Notes: generated by a model not told the origin, from the letters alone. A DNA stretch of 35,309 nt from Maccoyibacter sp900556645 (GCA_958349535.1 CATWDJ010000020.1:1-35309); one strand, 5' to 3'; counted from the stretch's first letter, positions 1-8,836 are shown. Translations and numbers: made by a program.

Positions 1-1
1 G

Positions 2-29
2 AACTTTCATTTTAGAACTTTCATTTTAG
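2..29. repeat. 14-bp tandem duplication downstream of fliK
   Basis: The 14-mer AACTTTCATTTTAG occurs twice head to tail (2-15 and 16-29). On the minus strand this is the untranslated stretch after fliK, just before the next operon gene, which lies outside the window. Each copy carries an ATG; the upstream one opens a five-codon frame whose TGA overlaps the downstream ATG. No Shine-Dalgarno sequence is visible, so initiation here is not supported. Confidence 0.6.
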
Positions 30-55
30 ACTTGACTTTTAATAGTTAGTCTTTC

Positions 56-1474
56 TTATGCTGTGTAATCTACGCTGTTTCCATTGTCTCTCATAATCTT
101 TGCCGCCAGCATTTCTTCTTCTGACATCAATCCTGACAGTTCATCCAGACTATTGATATTGAGACTTCTTCTGGTGTTCTTTGCCGCCTGTTCCTTCTGC
201 TCTTCTTCGCCCCGGTTCTGCTGATTCTCATCTAGGTTTCTTTCAAACTCGTGGCTGGCAATGGTTACTTCTACGGCTTCTACTTTTACACCCTGCTGAT
301 TCAGATTCTCCTTCAAAACGGAAATCTGACTTTCGATTGCTTCTTTTGCAATCTCATTCTGTGCCGCCAACTGTGCAGTTACCGCTCCGTCTTTCGAGGT
401 AAGCTGTACATAAAGCTTTCCAAGATGTTCCGGGTTCAACTGCATCTCCATGGTTGTAGCATTTTCCTGATACATCACTCTTGTAAAATCTGTAATCTGT
501 TTCAGAATATCCGCTGTATCTACCGGTTGCTGCTGTGGCACTGCCGCAGTCTTTGTTACCGCAGCCTCAAAGCCTCTTTCCACTTTTACGGAACCTGTCA
601 CTACGTTTTCTTTTCCTGCAAGCAGCTTTTCTTGAGAAGATTCTTCCGGCTGGCTATCTTTCGATGTGTCCGTCATTTCTTCTTGGAAAGTTTCTTCTTC
701 CTCTCCTACCGCAACGGTCTGCTGTGTCGTGGTGGTCTGTACCTCCTCATCCTGCACATCTGTGGTTTCTGTTTTTTCTACGTTCTGTCTCAGTTCCTCC
801 GGTATTTCTTCCGGCAGTTCCTGTACCACATCCGTCATTTCGGTTTCCTCTGCAAAAATCTGTTCCGGTACTTCACTCTGACTTTGCTGGCTCTGCATTA
901 CCAGCTGGTTCAGTTCCTCCGGCGTCACTCCTAATTCCTGCATCAGATCCTCTCCCAGAATCTCCACACTCTGCATCAATCCTTGGAAATCCGCATTCAT
1001 AATGAGACTCAAGCTGTCCTCACTTCCGGTAAGCTTGGTTGCCAATGCCGCCAGATTTTGAGGCTCCAAGAGATTTACAAAGGTCAGCCCCAGTTCACTC
1101 ATGGCTTCTTCCAGCTGTTCCTTCGTTATTCCCAGACTGTCCTGTATCTGCTGTGATACTTCCTCCGCAAACTCTTCCAGCTTCTGGGTCGCCTCTGTCT
1201 CATCCACCGCTTTTTCCCCGGTTACTTTCTGGACAATCCTGTCTTCCTTTCCCGAATACTTTTCGTATTCCGTCTTGGAAATTTCTGTGTTCTGCGGTTT
1301 CTGAACTTCTGCCATCGACGAATCCTGTTTTTGCACTTTACCGAATCGGTTGGATGCATTGCTGAAAAGATTCAGAAATTCTGATTTTACAGATTCTTCT
1401 TTCCCCTGCTTTGAGGATGCATTTGTTTGAAACGACACATCCCGCGTCATTTGCGAAACATTTGCACTTGTCAT
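56..1474 (-). CDS. fliK: Flagellar hook-length control protein FliK
   Basis: FliK is the secreted ruler that measures the hook and switches the flagellar export gate from hook to filament substrates. The 472-residue protein has the expected architecture: a long, low-complexity, acidic and Gln/Thr/Glu-rich N-terminal and middle part (about 1-320), then a conserved C-terminal Flg_hook domain (about 325-410) with the core LNPEHLGKL at 346-354 followed by the alternating strand/helix pattern. The tail from about 415 is charged. ATG is preceded by AGGAGG at good spacing. It is the last complete gene of the fla operon in the window, as in Bacillus where fliK follows ylxF. The middle of FliK is poorly conserved, so recognition rests on the C-terminal domain and gene order. 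Confidence 0.93.
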   Translation of the reverse strand: MTSANVSQMTRDVSFQTNASSKQGKEESVKSEFLNLFSNASNRFGKVQKQDSSMAEVQKPQNTEISKTEYEKYSGKEDRIVQKVTGEKAVDETEATQKLEEFAEEVSQQIQDSLGITKEQLEEAMSELGLTFVNLLEPQNLAALATKLTGSEDSLSLIMNADFQGLMQSVEILGEDLMQELGVTPEELNQLVMQSQQSQSEVPEQIFAEETEMTDVVQELPEEIPEELRQNVEKTETTDVQDEEVQTTTTQQTVAVGEEEETFQEEMTDTSKDSQPEESSQEKLLAGKENVVTGSVKVERGFEAAVTKTAAVPQQQPVDTADILKQITDFTRVMYQENATTMEMQLNPEHLGKLYVQLTSKDGAVTAQLAAQNEIAKEAIESQISVLKENLNQQGVKVEAVEVTIASHEFERNLDENQQNRGEEEQKEQAAKNTRRSLNINSLDELSGLMSEEEMLAAKIMRDNGNSVDYTA

Positions 1475-1520
1475 GCTTCGTCCTCCTTTCTATTGAATTT
1501 TCAATGTTCTTATTTATATT

Positions 1521-2378
1521 CTAAGGCTCCATGAGTTTGGTTACTTTCGCTGCTGTATCCGTATTCATGTTGCCGAGAATATCACCTCTTGCATCTGCGT
1601 TCATGGCAGATAAGATTTTTGCAACCAGCTCTAAATCATCTGTCATAGTATCAAAGATTGCCGCTGCCTGCTTCGGTTTCATCTGGGAATATGCTTTCAC
1701 ATAGTCCTGAATCTGTTCATCCTCCTGTTGTTGCTCCACCACCTGCTTGTACAGGGCTTCTGCATTTTCAGGGTCAATACTTTCATAATATTTCTTATAT
1801 TCATTTATATCGGGTGCTTGGTCGGAAAAAACAACCTCTTCATAAAATTTTGCTTTTTCTTCTTCATATTTTGCTTCGTTTGCCTTGTATTCCTGCCACT
1901 GTGCCGCCTGAGATTCCAAATCTGCCACATAGGCATCGTTTTCGGAATTGCTGTCTTTTGCGTCTGCCAGTTCTTTTTCCAACTCTTTAATATAGGCGAT
2001 TGCCTCATCTAAGTTTTTGTACGGATATTTGTCGGAATCTTTATTCTCTTCCTCCTCTGTCTTTGGCAAAATCTTATTGATGTACGGTACATCTTTTAAA
2101 ATCGGCTGCATGACCGTAGAACCGAATCCACCTACATCAAAATGAATCAGCACTCCCAGAATTGCCACCCAGATGGCAATGATAATCAGGGTTACCAAAA
2201 ATACAGCTATCTTACTGCCGGTGCTTTCTTCTTCCTGATAGTCTCCGTCCAACTGATTCTTTGCTTCTTTTTTTGCCAGCTTACGGTTCTTTTTCTCTTC
2301 TTTTTTCCGTGCTTTTTCCGCTTTCTTCGCTGCCTTTTTATCCAGTTTTCCATCCTGTGTTATATTATCGTCTGCCAT
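1521..2378 (-). CDS. YlxF/MotE-like flagellar operon membrane protein (MgtE_N-type C-terminus)
   Basis: A 285-residue protein in the ylxF position between fliJ and fliK. It has a very basic N-terminus (about 11-40, mostly Lys/Ala/Glu), one transmembrane helix (about 57-79), a predicted coiled-coil region (about 122-185), and a C-terminal all-helical segment (about 224-285, with KPKQAAAIFDTM and an AAKVTKLMEP end) typical of the MgtE intracellular N domain, which resembles FliG repeats. Relatives have been proposed as motor-associated or chaperone-like factors (MotE in rhizobia chaperones MotC). Topology should place the basic tail in the cytoplasm and the coiled coil plus MgtE_N domain outside. 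The SD GAGGTG lies only bases after the fliJ stop. Family placement is good; the exact function in Firmicutes is not established. Confidence 0.8.
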   Translation of the reverse strand: MADDNITQDGKLDKKAAKKAEKARKKEEKKNRKLAKKEAKNQLDGDYQEEESTGSKIAVFLVTLIIIAIWVAILGVLIHFDVGGFGSTVMQPILKDVPYINKILPKTEEEENKDSDKYPYKNLDEAIAYIKELEKELADAKDSNSENDAYVADLESQAAQWQEYKANEAKYEEEKAKFYEEVVFSDQAPDINEYKKYYESIDPENAEALYKQVVEQQQEDEQIQDYVKAYSQMKPKQAAAIFDTMTDDLELVAKILSAMNADARGDILGNMNTDTAAKVTKLMEP

Positions 2379-2390
2379 ATTGTCACCTCT

Positions 2391-2831
2391 TTACTCTTTG
2401 TGAAAATTATAACTTACCAACTGGTCAATCTCCCGATTTTCCTCGTAAGCAATCTCCTGTTTAAATTCTTCAAAAGCTTTCTCCCGCAGCTTTTCATAGG
2501 TTTTCCGTTCCATCATCACCTGATTCAGCCGGTTTCTTGCCAGCTCTACATTTTTCTCTGCCACATGCACCTGAATCATCTGGGTGCGGACCGCAGATTT
2601 CATTGCTTCAATGGCCTGCTTGCAGGTTCTGATTTCGTGAATGTCTATCTTTCCTTTTACCAGCTCTCTGGCACGGCTTTCATAGCCCGCCTGACGAACC
2701 AGAAGCTCCCGCAGCTTTTCCTCTTCTTCTCGCAGCTTTGTATTGGCAAGTCCATATTCTATTTTTTGCTGATTCTCCACTTTTTGCTTTAAATCAAGGA
2801 TGTTCTGCATCTTATAGACAAACTTTGCCAT
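2391..2831 (-). CDS. fliJ: Flagellar export chaperone/coiled-coil protein FliJ
   Basis: A 146-residue protein, almost entirely charged alpha-helix with heptad character and no Pro or Gly breaks over long stretches, as expected of FliJ. FliJ forms the central stalk of the FliH-FliI ATPase complex and links it to the FlhA export gate. It starts MAKFVYKMQNILDLKQKVE, matching the usual N-terminal helix. The start is set by AGGAGG, whose tail overlaps the fliI stop region, leaving an 11-bp gap. Sequence conservation in FliJ is low, so position between fliI and the ylxF-like gene is part of the call. Confidence 0.9.
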   Translation of the reverse strand: MAKFVYKMQNILDLKQKVENQQKIEYGLANTKLREEEEKLRELLVRQAGYESRARELVKGKIDIHEIRTCKQAIEAMKSAVRTQMIQVHVAEKNVELARNRLNQVMMERKTYEKLREKAFEEFKQEIAYEENREIDQLVSYNFHKE

Positions 2832-2842
2832 TTAACAGCCTC

Positions 2843-4153
2843 CTAATCTTGGAATAAATTCTTTAACAGTTCCAATTCCTCTTCAAAATCAAACTTTTCA
2901 TCTGTTCGCTGCATCAAATATTCATTAACTGCATTGATTTTTTTGATTGCATAATCAATTTCCGGATTGGAGCCCTTTTTGTAAGCTCCGATATTGATTA
3001 AATCCTCAGCCTCCGTATAGGTTGCCAGCACATTTTTCAGCCTGCCGGATGCCTCCTTATGTTCTTCGTCCACAATGGCACTCATAACACGGGAGATACT
3101 CTGCATCACATCAATGGCAGGATAGTGGTTCTTATGTGCCAGTTTCCGATTCAACATGATATGCCCATCCAGAATACTTCTGGCGGTATCGGTAATAGGC
3201 TCGTTAAAATCATCACCATCCACCAATACGGTATACAATCCTGTAATGGAGCCTACATCCGAGTTTCCTGCCCGCTCTAACAATTTGGGCATCTCCGAAT
3301 ATACGCTGGGCGGATATCCTCTGGTTACCGGAGGTTCCCCGGAAGCAAGTCCGATTTCTCTCTGTGCCATAGAAAAACGGGTCAGGGAATCCATCATCAA
3401 TAAGACATCCTTCCCCTGGTCTCTGAAATACTCCGCAATAGCTGTGGCGGTTTTCGCTGCCTTGTTACGGATTAATGCCGGTTTATCCGAGGTAGCTATT
3501 ACTACCACGGAACGCTTCATACCTTCCTCTCCCAAATCTCTCTCTACGAACTCCCGCACTTCTCGTCCACGCTCACCAATCAGTGCAATGACATTGATAT
3601 CTGCCCGGGTGTTTCTTGCAAACATACCCATCAGAGTACTTTTTCCCACACCGGAGCCTGCAAAGATTCCGATACGCTGTCCCTTTCCCACGGTAATCAG
3701 TCCGTCCACCGCTTTTACGCCCAGAGGCAACACAGTATTGATAATCTCTCTTGCCATAGGGTCCGGCGGTGTCGCCTCCACCGGATACTCCTCATCCAGC
3801 TCCAAGCTCTCCACATCGGTTGGTCTGCCGATTCCGTCCAACGTGTGTCCCAGCAATCCATCTCCCACCAAAACAGATAATGGATGTCCCGTATTTTCTA
3901 CGATACATCCAACTCCCAAGCCTTCAATATTGTCAAAAGGCATCAGCAGGAGCCGTTTATCCCGAAAGCCCACTACTTCTGCCATGACGGATATTCCCTT
4001 TGTCTTATCAATGATGATACGGCACAAATCGTTAATTTTGGCATCCGGTCCCACGGACTCTATGGTAAGTCCTACAATCTTTACCACCTTGCCAAGCCGG
4101 TTAAAATATGTTTTTTCTGCCAACTGCAAATATTTTTCTGCTTTGTATGCCAC
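2843..4153 (-). CDS. fliI: Flagellum-specific ATPase FliI
   Basis: FliI is the hexameric ATPase of the flagellar type III export apparatus, related to the F1 beta subunit. Visible features are the beta-barrel N-terminal domain, a P-loop GSGVGKST at about residue 166, the downstream IALIGERGREV element, Walker B LLMMDSLTR at about 251-259 and the C-terminal helical domain. Two GTG starts are possible. GTG at 4162 directly abuts the fliH stop with a weak SD. GTG at 4153 has AGGTGA five bases upstream, so I chose it; the alternative adds three residues. Length (436) matches the family. Confidence 0.96.
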   Translation of the reverse strand: MAYKAEKYLQLAEKTYFNRLGKVVKIVGLTIESVGPDAKINDLCRIIIDKTKGISVMAEVVGFRDKRLLLMPFDNIEGLGVGCIVENTGHPLSVLVGDGLLGHTLDGIGRPTDVESLELDEEYPVEATPPDPMAREIINTVLPLGVKAVDGLITVGKGQRIGIFAGSGVGKSTLMGMFARNTRADINVIALIGERGREVREFVERDLGEEGMKRSVVVIATSDKPALIRNKAAKTATAIAEYFRDQGKDVLLMMDSLTRFSMAQREIGLASGEPPVTRGYPPSVYSEMPKLLERAGNSDVGSITGLYTVLVDGDDFNEPITDTARSILDGHIMLNRKLAHKNHYPAIDVMQSISRVMSAIVDEEHKEASGRLKNVLATYTEAEDLINIGAYKKGSNPEIDYAIKKINAVNEYLMQRTDEKFDFEEELELLKNLFQD

Positions 4154-4162
4154 GTATCTCAC

Positions 4163-4972
4163 CTAATCTATACTCAAACTCTTTAAATCCTTAATCAGAT
4201 TCTCCAACTGTACTCCCAGACTGCAATCGAACATTCCCGAATCAGTCTCTATGGTACATTGATTCTCTTCCAAAAGAGAATCCGCAATAATCTCTAAAGA
4301 AACGTCATTTCCCACCCGTTCCTCTATCTCAACTTTATGGCTGTCCATAAATTCAAAATTTACATTGGACACACGGATACGAAATTCTTTACTGCCTTCA
4401 ATCTCCATAATGGCATCGGAAACAAGTGCCAGCAATATCTCTGTCTTATCTCCAAATTGAATATGGAAAACCTTTTCAAATACCCGTGCAATGACTTCCA
4501 CCAGTTCCGGTTCCATACGCTCCAGCTGTTCCCGATACTGTTGCTGCAACGCAGCTTCCATCTCGTCAAACTTTTTTTTCGCCTGAATACTCTCAGCCTC
4601 TGCCTTTGCCTGTCCTTCCTGATAACCTCGCTGTTTTCCTTCTTCCTTGGCTATCTCCAGCACGGTCTGCTTCTGATTCTCAGCCTCAATCAGTATTGCA
4701 TCCGCTTCTGCCTTTGCCCGAGCTAAAATCTGCTCTGCCTCCGCCTTTGCTTCTGCAACATAATCCACTTCCGGCTCCTGAAGAATTTCCTCCACCTGCT
4801 CCGCCTGCAGACCTTCGGTAAAGCCTTCGGTAAAGTTTTGTTCCCCGTCTGCCTGACGACGCATCTTTTTTGCCAGCTCTTCAATTTTCTCCGCCACCAT
4901 CTGATTGGAATTGATAACTCTGGCAGTCTGTTCTCCCGTTTGGACAAAACGCTGTTTATAAAGATTAGACAA
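4163..4972 (-). CDS. fliH: Flagellar assembly protein FliH (export ATPase regulator)
   Basis: FliH binds and regulates FliI and docks the export ATPase at the C-ring. The open frame extends to 5005, but the likely start is TTG at 4972: it sits eight bases after GGAGGTGA, a near-perfect anti-16S match inside the end of fliG, and gives the family-typical N-terminus MSNLYKQRFVQ. The protein is then 269 residues, with a long Glu/Ala/Gln-rich helical region (about 40-150) and a C-terminal FliH/HrpE-like domain. It overlaps fliG by eight bases, which suggests translational coupling. Confidence 0.9.
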   Translation of the reverse strand: MSNLYKQRFVQTGEQTARVINSNQMVAEKIEELAKKMRRQADGEQNFTEGFTEGLQAEQVEEILQEPEVDYVAEAKAEAEQILARAKAEADAILIEAENQKQTVLEIAKEEGKQRGYQEGQAKAEAESIQAKKKFDEMEAALQQQYREQLERMEPELVEVIARVFEKVFHIQFGDKTEILLALVSDAIMEIEGSKEFRIRVSNVNFEFMDSHKVEIEERVGNDVSLEIIADSLLEENQCTIETDSGMFDCSLGVQLENLIKDLKSLSID

Positions 4973-5972
4973 TGATCTCGTCACCTCCGCCTCTGGAAAT
5001 AACAATCTCCGCGGAATCCTCTAATTTACGAATAATACCAACAATCTTCTGCTGTGCTTCTTCAACATCCTTCATACGAACAGGACCCATAAATTCCATG
5101 TCCTCTTTAATCATAGCCGCAAGACGTTTGGACAGGTTCTTAAAGATAACATTCTGTACCTCTTCGTTGGCACCCTTCAATGCAATTCCCAAATCGTTAT
5201 TATCCACATCTCGGAGCACACGCTGGATGGCTCTGTCATCCAACAACAGGATATCCTCGAATACAAACATTTTCTTACGGATTTCATCGGCAAGCTCAGG
5301 CTGCTCGATTTCCAAAGATTCCATGATATGTTTCTCTGTTCCACGGTCTACGGTGTTCAAAATATCTACGATTGCGTCTACGCCGCCGGCAATGGTGTAA
5401 TCCTGATTCAGCAAGGATGCCAGCTTTCGTTCCAACACTCGCTCTACTTCCTTGATAACATCCGGTGAAGTACGGTCCATCATAGCAATACGCTTTGCAA
5501 CCTCTGCCTGTTTCTCCGGTGTCAATGCCCCCAAAATCATTGCCGACTGTCCCGGTGCCAGATAGGAGAGAATCATAGCGATGGTCTGCGGATGCTCGTC
5601 CTGAATAAAGTTCAGCACCTGACTCGGGTCTGTCTTTCGGATAAACTCAAACGGACGCACCTGTAAGGATGCTGTCAGTTTCGTGATAACATCCTGTGCC
5701 TTTTCTTCTCCCAGAGCTTTCTCCAACAGGTCTTTGGCATAGCCGATACCACCCTCGGCAATATACTGCTGTGCCAGACAAACCTGATAAAACTCATTGA
5801 GAACATCTTCCTTTGCCTGCGGAGAAATGCTTCTGGTATTCGCAATCTCCAAAGTCAATTCTTCAATTTCATCTTCCTTTAAGTGTTTGAAAATTGCTGC
5901 GGACTTTTCCGGTCCCAATGCAATCAGCAAAATCGCAGCTTTCTGAACACCTGATAATTCATCATTCGCCAT
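4965..5972 (-). CDS. fliG: Flagellar motor switch protein FliG
   Basis: FliG forms the upper C-ring and transmits torque from the MotA stator. With ATG at 5972 the protein is 335 residues and begins MANDELSGVQKAAILLIALG, the canonical FliG start. An upstream GTG at 5990 would add six residues inside fliF. Landmarks are the EHPQ motif at 126-129 in the middle domain, the MFVF hinge at 235-238 and the charged torque helix DDRAIQRVLRDVD at about 245-257. The fliF TAG and the fliG ATG are one base apart. Confidence 0.97.
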   Translation of the reverse strand: MANDELSGVQKAAILLIALGPEKSAAIFKHLKEDEIEELTLEIANTRSISPQAKEDVLNEFYQVCLAQQYIAEGGIGYAKDLLEKALGEEKAQDVITKLTASLQVRPFEFIRKTDPSQVLNFIQDEHPQTIAMILSYLAPGQSAMILGALTPEKQAEVAKRIAMMDRTSPDVIKEVERVLERKLASLLNQDYTIAGGVDAIVDILNTVDRGTEKHIMESLEIEQPELADEIRKKMFVFEDILLLDDRAIQRVLRDVDNNDLGIALKGANEEVQNVIFKNLSKRLAAMIKEDMEFMGPVRMKDVEEAQQKIVGIIRKLEDSAEIVISRGGGDEIIV

Positions 5973-5973
5973 A

Positions 5974-7569
5974 CTATTCCCACTCATCACTTAACCAGTT
6001 CCGCAGCAAGGATGCCACGGCTTCCGGATTTTCGTCTACAAACTTTTCTATCAAAATACGAGCTTCTGACTTCTCGTTCATTCCAATATCTTCCAATTCT
6101 GCTTCTTTGGTGGTCTCAAGCAATGTCTCTACAGACAGTTCCGGCTCGATTTCCTCCACCTGCTCTTTTCTGGTGCTGCGGAATACCACATAACCCAGCA
6201 ATGCAAAAATCAGAACTGCTAAAGCAATCTGCAAATAATCACTGACTGTTCTTCCAGAATCCTCAGACCATTGGAAATACGGAACCTCGTAAGCCACAAT
6301 AGAAATATTTTCCTGCGGAATTCCTGTGGCATTTGCCACCATGGTATAGAGGTCTTCATCTACATCCAATTTCGTCCGTTCACTGTTTTCTGCGGCAAAC
6401 TGGTCGAAAGTCTGATTATCCAGCTCGCCCGACTCCTTCATGGTATCTTCGTCATATACCTTATTCACACTACACACAACCGTAATGGAAGAAGAGTCAT
6501 ACTGTACATCCCCCACTGCTCCCTGTATCTCTGTGATTTTCTCACTAGGACTGTAATCCCTTGTAATGTCAGAAATAGAGGACTCTGTATATTCTCCATC
6601 CTGCATCATATATGTAGTATCATCATTGGCATCCGTTCCCGGTGTGGCAGCCGCCCCGCCTGTGGAATTGGATTCGTAGATGCTTTCACTGTCTAAGTAT
6701 CCCTGTTCCTGACCTTCATCCACATAGTAATGATGATCCGTAATATTCTCCTGATCAAAATTCAAATTCAGATTCAGACCTACCTCTACATTGTCATAGA
6801 CGTTGGTTCCCATGATGACATCCTTGACATTGCTTTTAAAGAGATTCTCCACCTTTGTCTGATAGGACAGATTGCTGCTTGCCACTCCTCCTACCGAAGT
6901 ACTGTCTCCACCGGAGAAGAGCAGATTGGTTTCCGAATCCATAATGGTAATGCGATCCGTGGTATCATTTCCCACTTCTGTGGCTATGAATTTTGCAATA
7001 CCTGCCGCCTGATCTTCATCCATCTCCCCATCCAACGTCAAAATGACACTGGCATAGGTCTCCTGTCCTTGGGAAATAATGGTTCCGTCATCCGTCGGTA
7101 CAGAAAGAGATACGGTTGCCGATTCTACATTGGACAACTGCGACAACTGGTCTGCAAACCTTTCCTCCATGTATAGCTGATATTTCTTTGACTTATCCGC
7201 CTCTGTGGAAGAGAAACCTCCATCAAATACCTTGTCTATGGCATATCCTTCCGTAGGAATATCGTTGGACCCCAAAAGGATGGATGCGTTTGCCTCATCC
7301 TCCTGCTTTACCTGAAATGCCAGTCCGTCATTGGATGTTTCATAATAAATGCTTTCACCCTCCAACAGTTCTTTTACCGTTCCCGCCTCTTTCGCGGATT
7401 CACAGGTAATCAGCGTTACCATTTTCGGACGGGTCATCACAAACGCCAATATGGCAAGTGCTATGAACACGATTGCCGTAAGACTAATCAGCAACGCCTT
7501 CTGTTTGGTATTGAATTTTTTCCACCATGCTACGATTCTATCCCAAATCTGTCGTAATCTTTCCTGCAT
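5974..7569 (-). CDS. fliF: Flagellar MS-ring protein FliF
   Basis: FliF builds the MS ring in the cytoplasmic membrane, the first assembled part of the basal body. The 531-residue protein has two transmembrane helices (about 25-46 and 446-463) flanking a large external region with ring-building motifs, including SVPTDDGTI near 156-164 and VEVGLNLNLNFDQ near 261-273. A variable Gly/Ala/Thr-rich linker lies around 300-330. The cytoplasmic C-terminal tail (about 500-531, ending NPEAVASLLRNWLSDEWE) is the FliG-binding segment. Length and topology match the family. Confidence 0.97.
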   Translation of the reverse strand: MQERLRQIWDRIVAWWKKFNTKQKALLISLTAIVFIALAILAFVMTRPKMVTLITCESAKEAGTVKELLEGESIYYETSNDGLAFQVKQEDEANASILLGSNDIPTEGYAIDKVFDGGFSSTEADKSKKYQLYMEERFADQLSQLSNVESATVSLSVPTDDGTIISQGQETYASVILTLDGEMDEDQAAGIAKFIATEVGNDTTDRITIMDSETNLLFSGGDSTSVGGVASSNLSYQTKVENLFKSNVKDVIMGTNVYDNVEVGLNLNLNFDQENITDHHYYVDEGQEQGYLDSESIYESNSTGGAAATPGTDANDDTTYMMQDGEYTESSISDITRDYSPSEKITEIQGAVGDVQYDSSSITVVCSVNKVYDEDTMKESGELDNQTFDQFAAENSERTKLDVDEDLYTMVANATGIPQENISIVAYEVPYFQWSEDSGRTVSDYLQIALAVLIFALLGYVVFRSTRKEQVEEIEPELSVETLLETTKEAELEDIGMNEKSEARILIEKFVDENPEAVASLLRNWLSDEWE

Positions 7570-7586
7570 TCCCTACTCACTCCATA

Positions 7587-7892
7587 CTATATCTGCATGT
7601 TCATAATCTCTTTATATGCTTCAATCAGTTTGTCTCGCACTGCCACCGTATACTGTAGAGCTACATTTGCCTTCTCCTGAGCAATCTGCAAATCATGTGT
7701 ACTGGTGGATTCTCCCAGTGCGAACTGGATTTCTGCTGATTCTGCGGCATTCTGAAAATCATTGGTTTCATCTACCATATTCAGCATGGACTGAAACATG
7801 GTATTGAAGCTTCCGTCCTTTGGCTCCGAGGATTTCTCTATCGCCGCTTTTATGTAATCAGATGATACATTTGAAATTGCCGAAATATCCAT
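7587..7892 (-). CDS. fliE: Flagellar hook-basal body protein FliE
   Basis: FliE connects the MS ring to the proximal rod. The protein has 101 residues, the usual size, with a conserved C-terminal half (QIAQEKANVALQYTVAVRDKLIEAYKEIMNMQI) that ends in the typical rod-protein helix. The start ATG is preceded by AAGGGGGA, 13 bases after the flgC stop. It lies between flgC and fliF exactly as in the Bacillus and Clostridium fla operons. Confidence 0.95.
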   Translation of the reverse strand: MDISAISNVSSDYIKAAIEKSSEPKDGSFNTMFQSMLNMVDETNDFQNAAESAEIQFALGESTSTHDLQIAQEKANVALQYTVAVRDKLIEAYKEIMNMQI

Positions 7893-7905
7893 CTATATTT
7901 CCCCC

Positions 7906-8349
7906 TTAGCCTTTTCCTATCTGTAACCCTGTCTGTGCCATGGATTTGCTGGCATCAAATGCCGTAGCATTAGCCTCATAAGACCTGCTGGCATCAATCA
8001 GGTTCGTCATTTCTGTTACAATGTTGACATTCGGATAAGACACATAGCCGTTTTCATCTGCATCAGGATGGGAAGGGTCGTACTTCATCACAAAATCGCT
8101 CTCTGTGTCCTCTTTTACGGAAACAACCTTTACTCCGTTTCCGGTATACTGTTCTCTGGTTCCCTGAAGCACATTGGAAAAAGGCGTGACATTCTTTTCT
8201 TGAAAAGTCACGATTTTTCTGCGGTATGGTGTTCCGTCTTCTGTTCTGGTCGTGTTTACATTTGCTACATTTTCTGCAATGATATCCGTACGGAATCTCT
8301 GTGCAGTCATTCCGGTGGCACTGATATCAAAGGACTGAAATAAACCCAT
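7906..8349 (-). CDS. flgC: Flagellar proximal rod protein FlgC
   Basis: FlgC is one of the proximal rod subunits. The 147-residue protein starts MGLFQSFDISATGMTAQRFRTD and carries the rod/hook family N-terminal motif with IIAENVANVNTTRT. The C-terminal rod signature is VNIVTEMTNLIDASRSYEANATAFDASKSM. The SD is AGGAGG, and the flgB stop is ten bases upstream. Export should use the flagellar type III route, as no Sec signal is visible. Confidence 0.97.
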   Translation of the reverse strand: MGLFQSFDISATGMTAQRFRTDIIAENVANVNTTRTEDGTPYRRKIVTFQEKNVTPFSNVLQGTREQYTGNGVKVVSVKEDTESDFVMKYDPSHPDADENGYVSYPNVNIVTEMTNLIDASRSYEANATAFDASKSMAQTGLQIGKG

Positions 8350-8359
8350 ACGCTACCTC

Positions 8360-8749
8360 CTATCCCATTACGCTCTTTAATCTGGTAAATTCATGTGTAA
8401 TACTGTTTGCCAGTCCCGTATAGCGGAGCTGTTCGGACGCCAGTTCAACTTCTTCCGTATCAATGTCTACGTTATTGTCATCCAGACGATAAGAGTAGTT
8501 TGCGGAATCGGTATACGTCTTTGCATTCAAATGATTCAAATGGATGTTCTTTACTTTGTTGTCCAAAGACTCATATTTGCTTCGGCGAAGTTCTGTTTTT
8601 AACAGTCCCTCAAAATCCACATCCTGCCGTTTGTATCCCGGCGTGTCCACATTGGCAATATTGTTGGTAATAGCAGACTCTCTCAGCCAACTGGCATCCG
8701 CCGCCTTATCCAATACATTGATGTAATTATAGGCACTTGAATTAATCAT
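8360..8749 (-). CDS. flgB: Flagellar proximal rod protein FlgB, first gene of the fla operon
   Basis: The 129-residue protein has the rod-protein N-terminal signature AITNNIANVDTPGYKRQDVDFEGLL, and its C-terminal half (VELASEQLRYTGLANSITHEFTRLKSVMG) matches FlgB. SD AAGGAG precedes the ATG. This is the first gene of the operon: the 251 bases upstream contain the codY terminator, a sigma-A-like promoter (8837-8864) and a CodY-box-like site (8788-8802). Confidence 0.96.
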   Translation of the reverse strand: MINSSAYNYINVLDKAADASWLRESAITNNIANVDTPGYKRQDVDFEGLLKTELRRSKYESLDNKVKNIHLNHLNAKTYTDSANYSYRLDDNNVDIDTEEVELASEQLRYTGLANSITHEFTRLKSVMG

Positions 8750-8787
8750 TTTCTGCTCCTTTCCCTCTGACGTACAACTACACTTTG

Positions 8788-8802
8788 TATTTTCCCAGAA
8801 TT
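8788..8802 (-). promoter_or_regulatory. Candidate CodY box in the flgB leader
   Basis: On the minus strand the 15-mer AATTCTGGGAAAATA matches the CodY consensus AATTTTCWGAAAATT at 11 of 15 positions. It lies about 30-45 bases downstream of the predicted flgB transcription start, so a bound repressor could act as a roadblock. codY is the next gene upstream, and CodY is known to repress the fla/che operon in Bacillus subtilis. The four mismatches include the central bases. Confidence 0.45.
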
Positions 8803-8836
8803 TGGAAACTAGATATAGTCATCCTAATCTTATTCT

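Noticed and set aside
251..934. 227-residue plus-strand frame opposite fliK
   Set aside because: Low-complexity Phe/Leu/Cys-rich antisense product of the Gln/Glu-rich fliK, with no SD and no plausible domain.
3156..4166. 336-residue plus-strand open frame opposite fliI
   Set aside because: It is Ser/Pro/Thr-rich antisense of a strongly conserved ATPase, has no SD, and reflects the codon bias of fliI.
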